A DNA stretch of 64,000 bases, from positions 25,899,001 to 25,963,000 of the forward strand of contig NC_086028.1 in NCBI RefSeq assembly GCF_036323735.1, in the 5' to 3' direction. Origin of the DNA: Rattus norvegicus. Its lineage: Eukaryota > Chordata > Mammalia > Rodentia > Muridae. Position numbers and translations under genes: made by a program. A model generated the notes under the pieces. That model did no database searches, was not told the origin of the DNA, and worked only from the letters and a program-made list of their open reading frames with translations. Below, one piece after another: positions 44,294 to 56,330 of the stretch. Numbering within the stretch: the first letter of the stretch is position 1; each line of letters starts with the position of its first letter.

Positions 44294-44309
44294 CTGGGAA
44301 GTTTTTCTT

Positions 44310-45560
44310 AACCTTTGCTAGTCCTTTCTTTTCTTTCCAATGTCTTGGGCTGTCTCAATGTTAAATCATTCTGTCTTTTTGTTTTGTTTTTTAAATTTAA
44401 CCTCTCTTTCTTACCTTAGGAATTCATTAGGTTCATAATTTAATGCCCTGGATATTAACTCACATTCCGCCTCTAACTTCAATATCTGTTCTTGTACTTC
44501 GGGTATATATATTCAAATGCCTGCTTGTTGTTTTAACCTGACATATGGCAGACTTATCAAATTTAATACTGTATGCCCTAACCCAATTTCTATTCTTTCT
44601 TGTCTCATCGTTCTCTGAGACTTTACTGATTTTCATAACTGGAATTCATTCCTATTATTTGTTCAGATAATATAAAAAGTTAACTTCCTCTGTCAAAGGA
44701 AAGCACAAACACAAGTGCCCCTCACCACATACATACACACACATGTGCACACACATCAAAACACAAAATTAGTTATTTTCAAATGGTTAAAAATACCCAC
44801 TTCTAGGACTTCAGTAAAATCCAATTGCATTTTAAACTTACTAACAGAATCGATCTGTTTCTTGTAACTTTTTTCATGACCCCGCTAATTCATCTTGGTG
44901 GATATTTGCTGAACACTCCTGTTTTCGTCAACTACCTCGTCTCTGCTTCTGGACTTGTTTCTCCTGTGGTTCACATGGACGCTGTCAGCATCTCGCTTCA
45001 AGTAATATAGAAAAACACAAGCCGCTGTGTGGGACACGTCCAGGTTATAGAAGTATACAGTTAGATATGGAATGTTCTGGTGCTCTCTGTTCTACATGTC
45101 TCAAAAAATAGGCATAAATATGATGCTGCTCACAGACCCCTGACATGGGACCAAGTCCAGATCAACTCTTTTAGTAACTCACTGGTTCCATCACAGGATG
45201 CCTGTTCTTTAGGGAGCTCCCATGTTTAGTGTTCTATTTTTATTTCTCAACATATCCTGCCGTGGTCATTGTAAGGATTCTGTATCTTTAGGCATCATTC
45301 TCTGGTATAATTACATCCCTGAAATGTGTATGCCAGGAAGGATAAACAGGCTCCTATCACACTGCTTTTAATTCTGAAGGCAACCTCATCTCAGGACCCA
45401 CTAAGTGTAATTTCCTCATCATTCACTGAGCAAGATTTCATCAAATGGGCTAACCTGAAATTTTTTTATAGTGCAAGGCAGTCTGTACCATCAAGTAAGA
45501 AGCTTAATAATGTGGCTAGGGTAGAGGGGCCGTGGTAGACTGCTTAAGAGTATGTGAACA
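44310..45560. other. Unassigned spacer
   Basis: No gene or repeat was recognised. ORFs at 44825-45010 and 45326-45538 lack features. Confidence 0.45.
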
Positions 45561-45561
45561 A

Positions 45562-45901
45562 CTCTTTCTTTTCTGCTACCGCCATGCCATCCAGACTGAT
45601 GAAGACCTGGAAACTCCGGGGCCATGAGAGCCATGGCCGTGGTGGCATTGGTAGGCCCTGCAAGCACCCAGGAGGGCGCGGGAATGCTGAGGCGTGCATC
45701 ACCACAGGGTCAGCTTTGACAAATACCATCCAGGTTACTTCAGAAAAGTTGCTATAAGGCACTGCCACTTGAACAACAACCAGAGCTTCTGCCCAACTGT
45801 CAACCTGGATAAATTATGAACATTGGTCAGTGAGCAGATACGGTTAATGTAGCAAAAACAACAACAACAACAAAACCAAGACTGGAGCTGCTCCCGTCAT
45901 T
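45562..45901 (+). pseudogene. Rpl27a-ps: Rpl27a processed pseudogene, 3'-truncated
   Basis: An intronless copy of the large-subunit ribosomal protein L27a mRNA. The leader CTCTTTCTTTTCTGCTACCG resembles a 5'-TOP leader, and the ATG is at 45584. The first 40 residues follow the family (MPSRLMKTWKLRGHESHG, KHPGGRGNA), then the frame shifts near 45705. Further homology to NQSFCPTVNLDK and VSEQ follows in another frame, with the expected tryptophan codon after DKL changed to TGA (about 45819). A CAA expansion (45855-45874) disrupts the NAAKNKT region, and homology ends near 45901 at IID. The remaining C-terminal third is replaced by a B1 fragment. It makes no ribosomal protein. Confidence 0.92.
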
Positions 45902-45990
45902 GATGGGAGCTGGTCTCTGTGAGTTCAAGGCCAATCTGTTCTACAGAGAGAGTTCCAGGACAGCCAGGGCTGTCTCAAACAAAAACTCAA
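45902..45990 (+). mobile_element. B1 SINE, 3' part only
   Basis: CTGTGAGTTCAAGGCCAATCTG, CTACAGAGAGAGTTCCAGGACAGCC, AGGGCTGTCTCAAACAAAAAC. The B1 head is missing and the fragment starts at the Rpl27a break point. Confidence 0.88.
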
Positions 45991-46980
45991 ACCAACAAAA
46001 GTAAGAATAGTTTTAAAGCCACAATATAATTTAAAGGCACAATATAATTGTGAAGATAGTGCAGAATTCCCATATACCATGTTTACATTTCAAGTGCTTT
46101 GCTATTATTATTGTGTGTATCATGTTTTACAGCTTATAAACTAACATCAATAGGTTATTATTTAATAACGTCCACAATACATTTAAATCTCATTTCTTTC
46201 TTTTTATCTAAAGTCTTTTCCTTTCTTCTGTGACATTTCATTGGTCCTTCTGTCTTTTCAGTTCCTCTAATGTTTCTCAGACTTTCCTTGTGTTTAACAT
46301 CTTCAACAGTTTTGAGTCACATTCTCTGTCCATTGAGCCATTTTATTGGCTCTCCCGTATTATGAGTTTTGTCCTCTGTCTGATATTTCTTTCTAGACTC
46401 TCAGTTTCATTTCTCTCATCTCTTGGCTGTGTTGACTATGGCATTTCCTCTTTAGATCAGAAAGTTAATAAGTGATGAAAAAGCTGTCAAATCATTTTTA
46501 TGCAAAGAAGGGTTTTCATGGAGAAACCTCTTCCTGGCCACATCCAAGAGAAAATTTTCATCTCTTTATTGTAAATACGTGGAGGGAATCCTGGACATAA
46601 AGCACATGTACCTATCTTATAGCCATACAACTGTGGCCATAGAGGATTTCAATTCTCACCTGAGGTCACACTAGTTTTCGAGAATTACTGTGTATATTGG
46701 ATTGATATGTCCCACATATACCTCTTCTATAATGAGACCTGGGACTTATGCTTGATATAGAAGTGAGTTAAGGCTTTGGGTTTGGGATGATGTGTATGCT
46801 TTTTACACATGGGGAAAGCATGGATTTTTTCCAGCTCAGTCTATAGTTGAATAATTGTGTTTCCGTAAAAACTAAGTCATCAACTCCTAAACCCTGTTCC
46901 CAAGAAAGTCACCATATCCCTTTGGGGATTTATTTCATTTTTATGGATTCATACTTAATTAGGATGACTCTTTTTTCTTA
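45991..46980. other. Unassigned spacer
   Basis: AT-rich sequence. The 81-codon ORF at 46230-46475 is serine- and phenylalanine-rich and has no recognisable domain. Confidence 0.45.
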
Positions 46981-46984
46981 TTTG

Positions 46985-47880
46985 TGTTTTTATTAATTAA
47001 GTTACTTACTTTACATCTTAATTGCAGCTTCCCCTCCCTTTTCTCTTTTCAGTCTCTCCTTCTTGTTTCCTCTCCTGCTCTCTTCTCAGAGAACAGGAGA
47101 CCTGTACTGGTAAATAATAGAAAATGAGACCATGTACCTCCCATGGATATCCACTTGCCTTGGAATATCAAGTTGCAGTAAGACTAGATATAGCTTCTAC
47201 TGAGGCTACATAAGGCAGCCAAGTTAGAGGAAATTGGATTCAAATGTAGCCAGCAATGTAGCCAGAGACAGCATCCTGCATGAAGACCCAGCTGCACAAC
47301 TGTTACTTATGTTAAGAGGGTCTAAGTCTGTCCCATGCACATCTCCTGGTTTGCAGTTCAGTCTCCATGATCCCTTATGGGTCCAGATTAGTTCATTCTG
47401 TAAGCGTTCTTGTCATGTCCTTGACCTCTCTGGCTCCTTCAATCCTTCCTCCCCATCTTCCACAGAATTCTGCAAGCTTCACTTAATGTTTGGCTACGCA
47501 TCTCTGCATCAGTTTCTAGCAGTTGCTGAATGAAATATCTCTGATAACAGTAATGCTAGTTTCTGTTTACAAGTACAGCAGAATATCACTAATAGTGTCA
47601 GGGACGTGTTCCCTCTCATGGCACGGGTCTCAAGCTAGGCTAGTCATTGGTTAGCTCTTCCTTCAAATTCTGCTCCATATTTTATCCCTGCACATCGTGT
47701 AGGCAAGACAAATTGTGAGTCTAAGGTTTTGTTCTAGGGTTGGTGTCCCTATCTCTCTATTGAAGTCTTGTTTGGTTGTAGGAGATCACGATGGCCAATC
47801 AAGGCTTCATATACCCCCGTCGCTAGGAAACTTAGCTAGGATCACTCTCCAGGATGACTCTTAAAGCCAGTGAGCCATCT
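46985..47880 (-). mobile_element. Old rodent L1 long 3' UTR remnant
   Basis: The T-rich left edge (46985-47020) is followed by CTCCCATGGATATCCACTTGCC, CAAGTTGCAGTAAGACTAG, a CATGATCCCTTATGGGTCC block, GGCTCCTTCAATCCTTCC and, at 47568-47590, a stretch similar to 2578-2605. It is probably the same repeat superfamily as 2150-3120 and 30985-32115. The 99-codon ORF at 47234-47533 is repeat-derived. Confidence 0.45.
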
Positions 47881-50090
47881 TTATAAGAGAAAGGAGAGGG
47901 AGATTTCTAATAATAGTAAGTGTGTGTGTGTAGGGGGGGGAGGGGAAGAGATAGACTAATAACCATTTGTTAAGCAAACAGAAATCAGAACATGATGGTT
48001 TAGAAAGATGTTAGCCTGTCTGTAATGCAGAGTGGCAGCATACAGAGAAAAGAGATACAAAAATCTAAATGAAAGCAATTGGAGTGGTGTAGCTATAAGG
48101 CAGAAATCAGAAAAAATTATCAAAGGAAGGTAAAGAAGTGCAAGAAGTGAACTTTCAGAGTAAGAATGGCTTTTCCATAACTTGATTTTGTATTGCTATA
48201 CTCATGAAGTAGGAAAATAGTAATTTCTATTGTTTGAAGCAATCCTAGCTTGTGTTCCTGTGATATATTGATTTTTTTTTACTGTAAGACTACTCTCTTT
48301 TCCTTCAAATGCTAGCCTTGTATTTGCTCTTTAAATCTTCAGTCAGAGCATCAGGTATAACATCAGTCAGATGTCAGAATTCCCGTCTCTGTCTCACTGA
48401 AGTCTCTCTCTTCACTTCCCTTGCTTATGATATGCTTTGATAATTCTTTGATTATTGTGTAAATGACATTGTTTCATAGCTGTTTCTTCCTTAAAAAGTG
48501 ACCTTATATGTTTCAGACATGTGATGCTCTTTCTTTGTTATAGTTAGGTATTATGTAAAGTTGTCCATTTTGTGTTTATTTCTCACTTTACGATGTTATT
48601 TTTCTATGTGACATGGATTTGTTCTTATTATTCAACACTGTATTTTCATTTTGCAAAACAAATACTTTGAGTTGTTTAAGAAGGAGCCATTATTCCAAAG
48701 ACTGTAGACATAAGAATGTGAACACAAGAAAGATGTGTTCACAGGGTTCTTGTAGTCTTAATTATAAAATCAGATAATATAAATGTACAAATTACAGAAA
48801 ATGGTCTTGTGGATAGATGATAATAAGCATTGTGAATGGGGTAAATTGGATACTAAAGATTGAGACTAAATACACATATCAGATGTTGATCAGAATAGAC
48901 ATCGCTTTGGAGGTGACAGTGAGGATTAGATCTTAGAAGACAAGGAAAGAAATTTTGGAGGGTGGTGGACTATTGCTTTCTAGATTGACAGCCTGTATTT
49001 CTGGCACTAAGTTGGAAAGCTTGAATGAGTTTGAATCCTGAACTTCTGGGTAAGGAAGCCTGCTGCCCATACACATGGCAAGACAAAGTGAGAAAAAGAG
49101 TTCCAGGAGAGAAAGAGGCTGGTACTTGTGGGCTGGTATTTGGTAGTTGTTCAGTAAGCATCAACCATTGCACAGAATTTGCACATTTTGTCACTTAATT
49201 CCACACCAGCCTTGAACTAATCTGTAAGAAGCCACACACCGCCCCCAAAACCAATTTTCTTTGGAACTGAGGAATTAATGTGTGGAGGAAGTAGAAAGGA
49301 ATTCAGAGACATTCACTATGAACTGTTTTGCCCAATACAACAGGATAAGTTGATTCCTGACAATAAATAACTATTGAGTAAATGAATATATCAAATCTTG
49401 AAATGTGGACATGTAAAACATTACCTTACCAATAAAGGATTTTGTATTTCATCACAGATACATTTGGTTGGATATATGAAGCCATGTGATTTGTATATGC
49501 AGATAGTTCTGTCTTCAATTTTTAATATTCTATTTATTTCTGTAACAACCATTGTTTGTAAGCCAATATTTACCTGGCCTAGAATGATCAGGAGTTCATT
49601 TTTATTCTGGATATTTCTAATGTAGAAGGAGTAAGAAACATGATCCTGCAGACAGTCTTCAAGTATGTGGCTTATAATATAGTGCAGTATAGGAATGTGT
49701 TACTTTCAAATATACAAAACAGGATGCATTTTAATTTGGGGGAAAGGTGGTGGCATTTTTTTCTCAGGGAGCTCCAATGTGGATCCATTTTACCTGCAGT
49801 CCCTGCAACTGACAGCCTTCTATTCTTCAGCCCAGAAAATGTGTTTCACATTACATGATGGCAGAAGCATCTGTTTCTGTCACTGTGAATGCTCATCAAT
49901 GTCATTTCACATATGCAAATAATGTGAGATCCTTAAAAAAAGAGTCCTGTGATATAATTGACTGTGTATTGAGGGTTATGATATAAGCTATTCTCCAAGA
50001 TCTTGCTTTAACTGATTGCTAAACTGTGTGCAATGCATAAACAGAGTCTTGAGTTAGAGAGTTAATCATTTAAAGTTATACTAAAGCCAG
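47881..50090. other. Unassigned spacer
   Basis: No gene or named repeat was recognised over about 2.2 kb. Small ORFs (48970-49194, 49398-49922) lack domains. Confidence 0.45.
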
Positions 50091-50097
50091 TTCATTC

Positions 50098-50300
50098 ATT
50101 CACACACATACACACACACATATATATTCATGCATATATATAATTACATAAATATACACTTATATACATATATGTTTAAGGGTAAACTAAAGCCAATTCA
50201 TATATGTACTTTCTATATAAAACTATATAAATGATTAAATAAATATATACACATGTGTATATATTTATATATTATATTTATATGCATATGCATACATATG
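50098..50300. repeat. CACA / TATA-rich low-complexity tract
   Basis: CACACATACACACAC is followed by TATATA, CATATGTATG and similar alternating blocks. TAAACTAAAGCCARTTCAT occurs twice (about 50080 and 50184), flanking part of the tract. Confidence 0.8.
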
Positions 50301-52155
50301 TTAGATGAGAAAATGAGAAAAGTGGTTAATTTGAGAGACTGAGAGACCAGCTCTAGGCCAGGATTTTAATATCTGGGCCCAAGCCTTACCATAAATAATT
50401 GTGTGACCTTGAGCAAGCTTTATATTCCTCATCCAATGCTTGATTCTGAGACTTGGGAATGGCCTCACCGTCTTGAGTCATGTGGCTTAAAATGTGCAGA
50501 GTCAGCTATAGATGGCGAATGATGATTTTAAGTGATAGAGTGTGCAATGACATGCCACTCAGTAACTTTGAGTCCCATAAGTTATAATTTTCCTTGCTTG
50601 TTCTCCTCACAAAGAGAATGTCAAAGTTTGGTGCTTGCATATCATCAGGACTAAGTTCAACATTTTACGATTGCTTTAATAGAGGAAGCCACAGTTTAAA
50701 ATCTTTGAGCAGAATGATAGCTAATTAAAATTATAGAAGTACTGTTTTCTTTCCAATATATACATTGTTTCAGACAAAAGAAGATAATCTCTACTAATTT
50801 CTATTTGTAAAAAAATGCTGATGTTAATGATTTCAATTTTGTTGCATTTATCATATAGTCACAAGTGATGTTTAATTTGGATTATCACCTTGGCTGGACC
50901 TGAGTATAGTAAGGAATAAGCTAATCGTCATACCTGTAAAGGATTTTCTCAGTCAGGCTCCATAAAAAAGGAGAACATATTCTAAATGCCTGTTGTATTT
51001 TCTAGCAGTAGACAGGTAATTCAAAACAGAGATCCAGAGAGGAAAACTCTGCCTTTTGTTTTCCTCCCTTGCGATGTCTTCCTATCCTCATGGCAACTTC
51101 ATCTATCCTCCCTCAGCTGTTATCCTTCAATAACATCAGACTCCCACTTCGTTGGCTCGCTAACATGAGGTGAACTGAAGATCTTTTGCTCTCAAGAAGC
51201 CTCTAGGCTGTCAGTAGTAGAATGACCCTAGTGAAGCATCTAGTATCACAGAGTGAGAAGCTTCTGAGTTATAGGCTTCTCCAGTATGGGAACAGCCATG
51301 TTGTATCAGGGAGATAATCTGCTAAATATATATATTATCTGTTCTGTTCCCGGAGAACTCTGAGAATTACACCACCTGAGTTCAACATCCCATTTAAATA
51401 AATATTTCCCTTAAATAATAGTAAGGATGGTATGGGAATATGCCAATTATCCTCAACACATACAACATATTAATTAGGCACTAGTGTCTGGTTTTGTTCT
51501 AGGTATTGTAATACATCGCAATACCTGGAGTAGATGCTGAACATCTCTCTGTTTCTGTCTCTGTCTCTCCTTCAATTTCATCTCTTAATCACAGAATAAC
51601 TAACCCACTCCACAGGTATAGGCAGTGATCCATTTACTAGAACAGAGTACTCATTGTCAAATACTCTACTATAGAAGTTCTCGTTACCTTTGGTTTTGTT
51701 AGCAGTGGAGGGTGAACACAGTCTCCACACAATCACAAAGTGTGCAGTTAACTTTACTATATTTGGGACAATTGCTGGGACCAGCATACTCAGTGTGAAT
51801 GAGTAAACCACACCCACAGGAAAAACACCTTCATGATCATATCACTTATGTCTTTCATACAGGATGGATTCCATTGGAAGGAGAGACTTTTGTTGAGTTT
51901 TAGAATAGCATCTGTTGCCAAGCCAGGAATCCGCAGAAGTACAAGTGGAACATTTTTTCTGAATCTCATAGATATTCCACATTATCAAACAGTTCTTGGC
52001 CCAAATAAGAACCTTTAACAACTATACTGTAATGCCTTAATATAAACATTCTTGCTTTCATAGTCTGTTTTGAGGTAGTAGTGAAAAGAAAATGACTTGA
52101 AAATATATTTTATTAGTTTAAGCATTAGAGTATAATTCTTCTCCCTAGCTCTGCT
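50301..52155. other. Unassigned spacer
   Basis: No gene or repeat was recognised on either strand. Confidence 0.45.
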
Positions 52156-52246
52156 GTCTGTCTGTCTTTCTCTCTCTCTGTCTCTCTCTGTCTCTGTCTC
52201 TCTGTCTCTGCCTCTGTCTCTCTGTCTCTCTCTCTGTCTCTCTCTG

Positions 52247-52313
<67 letters not shown>
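52156..52313 (+). repeat. (TCTG)n/(TC)n/(TG)n microsatellite
   Basis: CTGTCTGTCT units pass into TCTCTGTCTC, pure TC and then TG. Arg-Glu-rich minus ORFs (52015-52419) are artefacts of it. Confidence 0.96.
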
Positions 52314-52381
52314 TTGTGGCATGTAAGTATAGCTCAGATGACAATGTGTAGGAGTTACTCCTCCTTTCCACAGTATGGTTC

Positions 52382-52710
52382 TGTGGTGGTTTGAATATGC
52401 TTGGCCCAGGGAGTGGCACTGTTAGGAGGCCTTGCTAGAGTAGGTGTAGCCTTGTTGGAAGAATTGTGTCTTTTAGTGTGGGCTTTGAGACCCTCCTCCT
52501 AGCTGCCTAGAAAACAGTTTCTCCTGGCTGCAGTTGATCAAGATGCAGAACTCTCAATTCCTTTTCCTATGTATACTGGCATGATCCTACCTTGAATGAC
52601 AATGCACTGAATCTCTGAGCATGTTAGCCAGCTCCAATTAAATGTTGTCCATTATAAGAGTTGCCTTGGTCATGGTGCTTCTTCATAGCAAAAAAATCCA
52701 AATTAAGACA
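52382..52710 (+). repeat. 5' LTR of ORR1-type element
   Basis: Begins TGTGGTGGTTTGAATATGC and ends CCAAATTAAGACA. Features are GGCCCAGGGAGTGGCACT, CCTTGTTGGA, CAATTAAATG and TGCCTTGGTCATGGTG. It aligns throughout with 57039-57362. Confidence 0.92.
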
Positions 52711-53095
52711 GAAGTTGGTATCAGGGACTAGGCATTTCTGTGATAGGTCTGACCTTGTTTTTGTTCGGAGAAATGTGAATTTGTGGACTCCAGATTTGGG
52801 AAGGAGTGAAATGCTTTAAGTGGGCCTGAATGGACCATCCCAATAGGAATATGAAAGACTCTGATTCTAAGAGTGATTTGAACTGTGTAGGCCTTGCTCT
52901 AGAAGTTTCAGAGCAGAGGAATTTTAGGATGTTGCCTGGAGATCCCTTTTATGATGTTTTGGTGAAGAATGTGGCTGCTTTTTGCACTTGTCTGAAGAAT
53001 CAACCCAAGGCTAATATCAAAAGACTTATCAGATTAATTTCATTGACAAAGGAAGTCTCAAATCAAAAAAGTTCAGACTCTGTTCTCTGGTTCAC
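52711..53095 (+). mobile_element. ORR1 internal region, first piece
   Basis: It starts GAAGTTGGTATCAGGGA, a primer-binding-site-like TGG right after the LTR, perhaps for a leucine tRNA as in ERVL. It continues with GATAGGTCTGACCTTG and TGCTTTAAGTGGGCCTGAATGG, typical of MaLR internal sequence. It is non-coding. Confidence 0.75.
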
Positions 53096-53865
53096 TTTTT
53101 TTATTGGATATTTTTTCATTTATTTACATTTCAAATGTTATCCCCTTTCCCAGTTTCCTGTCCATAAAACCCCTATCCCCTACCCTCACTTCTTCTATGA
53201 GGGTGTCCCCCCTCCCATCCACCTACCTCTTCTTGCCTACCCACCCTGACATTCCTTTACACAAGGGACTTGAGCCTTGGCAGGACCAAGGGCTTCTCTT
53301 CTCACTGGTGCCCAACAAGGCCATCCTCTGCTACACATGCAGCTGGAGCCATGGGCCTGTCCATGTATACTCTTTGGATGGTGGTTTAGTGCCCGGGAGT
53401 TCTGGTTGGTTGGTATTGTTCTTATGGGGTTGTAAACCCCTTCAGCTCCTTCAATCTTTTCTCTTAACTCCTCCAATGGGGTCCCCATTCTCAGTTCAAT
53501 GGTTGGCTGCAAGCATCTTCCTCTGTATTTGTCATGCTGTGACAAAGCCTCTCAGGAGACAGCTATATGAGGCTCCTGTCAGCATGCACTTCTTGGCAGC
53601 AGCAATATTGTCTGGGTTTGGTGACTGTATGTATATGGGCTGGATCCCCAGGTGGGGCAGGCTCTGAATGGCCATTCCTTCAGTCTCTGCTCCAAACTTT
53701 GTCTCCACATCTCCTCCTATGAATATTTTGTTCTCCCTTTTAAGAAGGACTAAAGCATCCACACTGTGGTCATCCTTCTTGAGCTTCATGTGGTCTGTGG
53801 ATTGTATCTTGGGTAATCCAAGCTTTTGGGCTAATATCCACTTATCAGTTAGTGCATACTATGTG
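53096..53865 (-). mobile_element. L1 insertion in ORR1: 3' UTR, minus
   Basis: The plus strand begins with TTTTTTTATTGGATATTTT (reversed L1 tail), then AATGTTATCCCCTTTCCCAG and the same block order as 4550-5170 and 32170-32800. It ends just after ATATCCACTTATCAG (end of ORF2). ORR1 sequence resumes with AAAAGTGGACCATGTTCC. Confidence 0.88.
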
Positions 53866-54019
53866 TAGAAAAGTGGACCATGTTCCAGACCCAACAAGCA
53901 GCAAAACTTGGCAACTTCAGCCATGTGGCTCTGGCTTTAGAGTCAAGAATAAAAGGGTCTACTGGGACAATTGATTCTGGTTAACTGGAACTAAGAAATT
54001 AGTGATTAAGAATAGACTA
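53866..54019 (+). mobile_element. ORR1 internal region, second piece
   Basis: GCAGCAAAACTTGGCAACTTC, AGAGTCAAGAATAAAAGGGTC and GGAACTAAGAAATTAGTGATT match my recollection of MaLR internal sequence and lie between the two L1 insertions. Confidence 0.6.
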
Positions 54020-54343
54020 TCTGGTTCCTGGGAGTCTCACATTTCCCTTGTGTCTGGAACTTTCCAGTGGCTATCCCCAGTTCCTCATCTTGCCTGTTAC
54101 ATAGTTTTGTTCCAATTCCCAACCCTCTGTATTTCTCTCACACCTTCTCCAGTTCCTGATCCTGCCACCCTTATTTCTATCTCCTCCTCTCCCTCCCAGG
54201 TCCTCCTCTCCCTCTACCTCCCACGATCATCCTGTTTACCCCTCAATGCAGGACAGAAGCATCCACACCCTGTTCTTTTTCCCTTCTAATCTCCATCTGG
54301 TCTGTGGACTAATATCCACTTATCAGTTAGTATATACCATGCA

Positions 54344-54377
<34 letters not shown>

Positions 54378-55561
54378 GTATGTGTCTGGGTTACCTCATG
54401 CAGGATGATATTTTCTAATTCCAACCATTTGCCTGCAAATTTCATAAAGTCATTGTTTTTAATAGCTGAGTAGTATTCCATTGTGTAAATGTACAACATT
54501 TTCTTTATCCATTCTTCTGTTGAGGGACATCTGGGTTGTTTCTAGTTTCTGGCTATTAGAAATAAGGCTGGTATGAACATAATGGAGCATGTGTCCTTGG
54601 TATTCGTTGGAGCATTTTTGCCCAGGAGTGGTATAGCTGGGTCTTCAGGTAGAACTATATCCAATTTTCTCAGGAACTGTCAGTTTAATTTCCAAACTGG
54701 TTTTACCAGCGTGCAGTCCCACTAGCAGTGAAGGAGTGTTCCTCTTTCTCTACATCCTTACCAACATCTGCTGTTACCTCCATGCTTTACCTTAGCCATT
54801 CTGATTGGTGTGAGGTGGAATCTCAGGGTTGAATGCACAGAGAAGTGGGAGATACAACCTGTAGAGATCACCTGGTCAAGGGATGGGGCCACCCACCCGT
54901 CTCAATGTTTTTAACCCAGAAATGTTCTTGTCCCAAGGAAGAACAGGGACAAAAATGGAACAGAGACTGAAGGAAGAGCCAACCAGGAACTGCCTCACTG
55001 GGGATCCATCATGTCTGCAGACACCAAACCCAACACTGTTGCCATGGTCAAGAGACACTTACTGACAAGAACCTGATGTGGTGGTTCCTTGGTAGGTCCA
55101 GCCAGCAACTAACTAATGCAGATGTAGATGCTTGGAGCCAACCATCAGACTGAGCTCAGGGAACCTGAAGGGGGAACTGTCAGAAGGACTGGAGGAGCTG
55201 AGGGGGATTGCAAGCCCACTGGAAGAACAACATAGGCTGGCCTTACACCCAGTTCTCCCAGAGACTTGACCACCAACTAAGGAGTGTATCTGGAGGGATC
55301 TATGGCTCCAGATACATATGTAGAAGAGGATGGTCTCTCCTGAGAGCAATGGGAGGTGAGGCCCTTGGTTCCAGGGAGGTTTGATGCCCCAGCATAGGGG
55401 GATGCTGGAGCAGTGTGGTGGGAATGTGTGCGTGTGGGGAAGCACCCTCATACAGACAAAGGGGAGGTTGGAAGGTTGATGTGGGGTGGGGAGTTGGTGA
55501 AGAGGTAACATTAAGTGGGGTATCATTTGAGTTGTAAATGAATAGAATGAATAATAACAAC

Positions 55562-55594
<33 letters not shown>
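54020..55594. mobile_element. 5'-inverted (twin-primed) L1 nested in ORR1
   Basis: The left part (54020-54828) is minus-strand L1: start of 3' UTR plus the ORF2 C-terminus, with a TG microsatellite at 54347-54376. The right part (54829-55594) is plus-strand L1 3' UTR ending in GAATAATAACAACAATAAT and an (AAT)n tail. AAGAATAGACTA (54008-54019) and AAGAGTAAACTA (55595-55606), 10 of 12 identical, flank the whole. They indicate one insertion whose 5' half was inverted during target-primed reverse transcription. Confidence 0.78.
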
Positions 55595-55596
<2 letters not shown>

Positions 55597-55597
55597 G
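55556..55597 (+). repeat. (AAT)n microsatellite, L1 tail
   Basis: About 12 AAT units have grown from the A-rich end of the L1. The minus strand reads as a long tyrosine run. Confidence 0.95.
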
Positions 55598-56330
55598 AGT
55601 AAACTAGCATCTCTGAGGGGAAATATTCTGCTAAGTGTTTTCTGAGAGCACAAAGAATTTGAGTTCCAGAGATAGACAAGGTTATAACTCATGCTGCAGT
55701 TGGACTTGGTATTGTGCAAGAGTCACCCAGGTAGTTACTAGTTTTGAAGGCATGAAGGGGTTACGGAGAGCAGCCGAGGCTTAGCACTGTGAGAGGCCAG
55801 GAAAGGCTATTGGTGAAGGTACAGTTTCAGTTGCAGTTGATGGCATAGGAGTGAAAGGGTCATGAAAAGAAGTTGAGTCTTGGAACTGTGAAGGGAGCCT
55901 ATGAGAGGCTATTGGCGAAGACTAGTTACAGTGGAAGACTCCAGTGAATTGGAGAGGCCAGTATTGTGGGATGATCACCAAGAATAGCAGCAGCAGTGAG
56001 TGGAGTGCTAGAGAGAACTGAGCTGGAGAAGTGACTCAGTCCCTTTGGAGGAGCCCAGAAGAACATGAGTAGATCCCAGACATTGGAATAAAAAAACCTA
56101 TAAAATTCAACTTGCCATGAATACCCCAAGATATCAGAGTCATGGGATTCCTGTGTAGAAAAGCTACTAACAGGAAGTGGAACCAGCACAAGAAAAAGAA
56201 ATTGTTGCAGTCAACAAAGATGAATGGAGCTATAGATCTGAAGAGTGCTTTGAAGTCAGATGTGGAAGTGTAGAGACCCTTTTGGGGCTACTTGCTTCTA
56301 GACACTTGGCCAGAATCTAACATTATCAGG
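55595..56330 (+). mobile_element. ORR1 internal region, third piece
   Basis: It starts AGAGTAAACTAGCATCTCTGAGG and contains two diverged copies of a roughly 100-bp unit ending GAGAGGCTATTGGCGAAG-like (55787-55819 and 55886-55921). AAGAACATGAGTAGATCCC, CATGAATACCCCAAGATATC and TGAAGAGTGCTTTGAAGTC follow. It is non-coding. Confidence 0.65.

Noticed and set aside
45554..45757. Functional ribosomal protein gene
   Set aside because: Frameshift, a premature stop and loss of the C-terminal third show a processed pseudogene.
52015..52419. 134-codon Arg-Glu-Asp-rich minus ORF
   Set aside because: It is a translation of the TCTG/TC microsatellite.
55113..55719. 188- and 139-codon minus ORFs
   Set aside because: They read the reverse of an L1 3' UTR and its AAT tail (poly-Tyr or poly-Leu).
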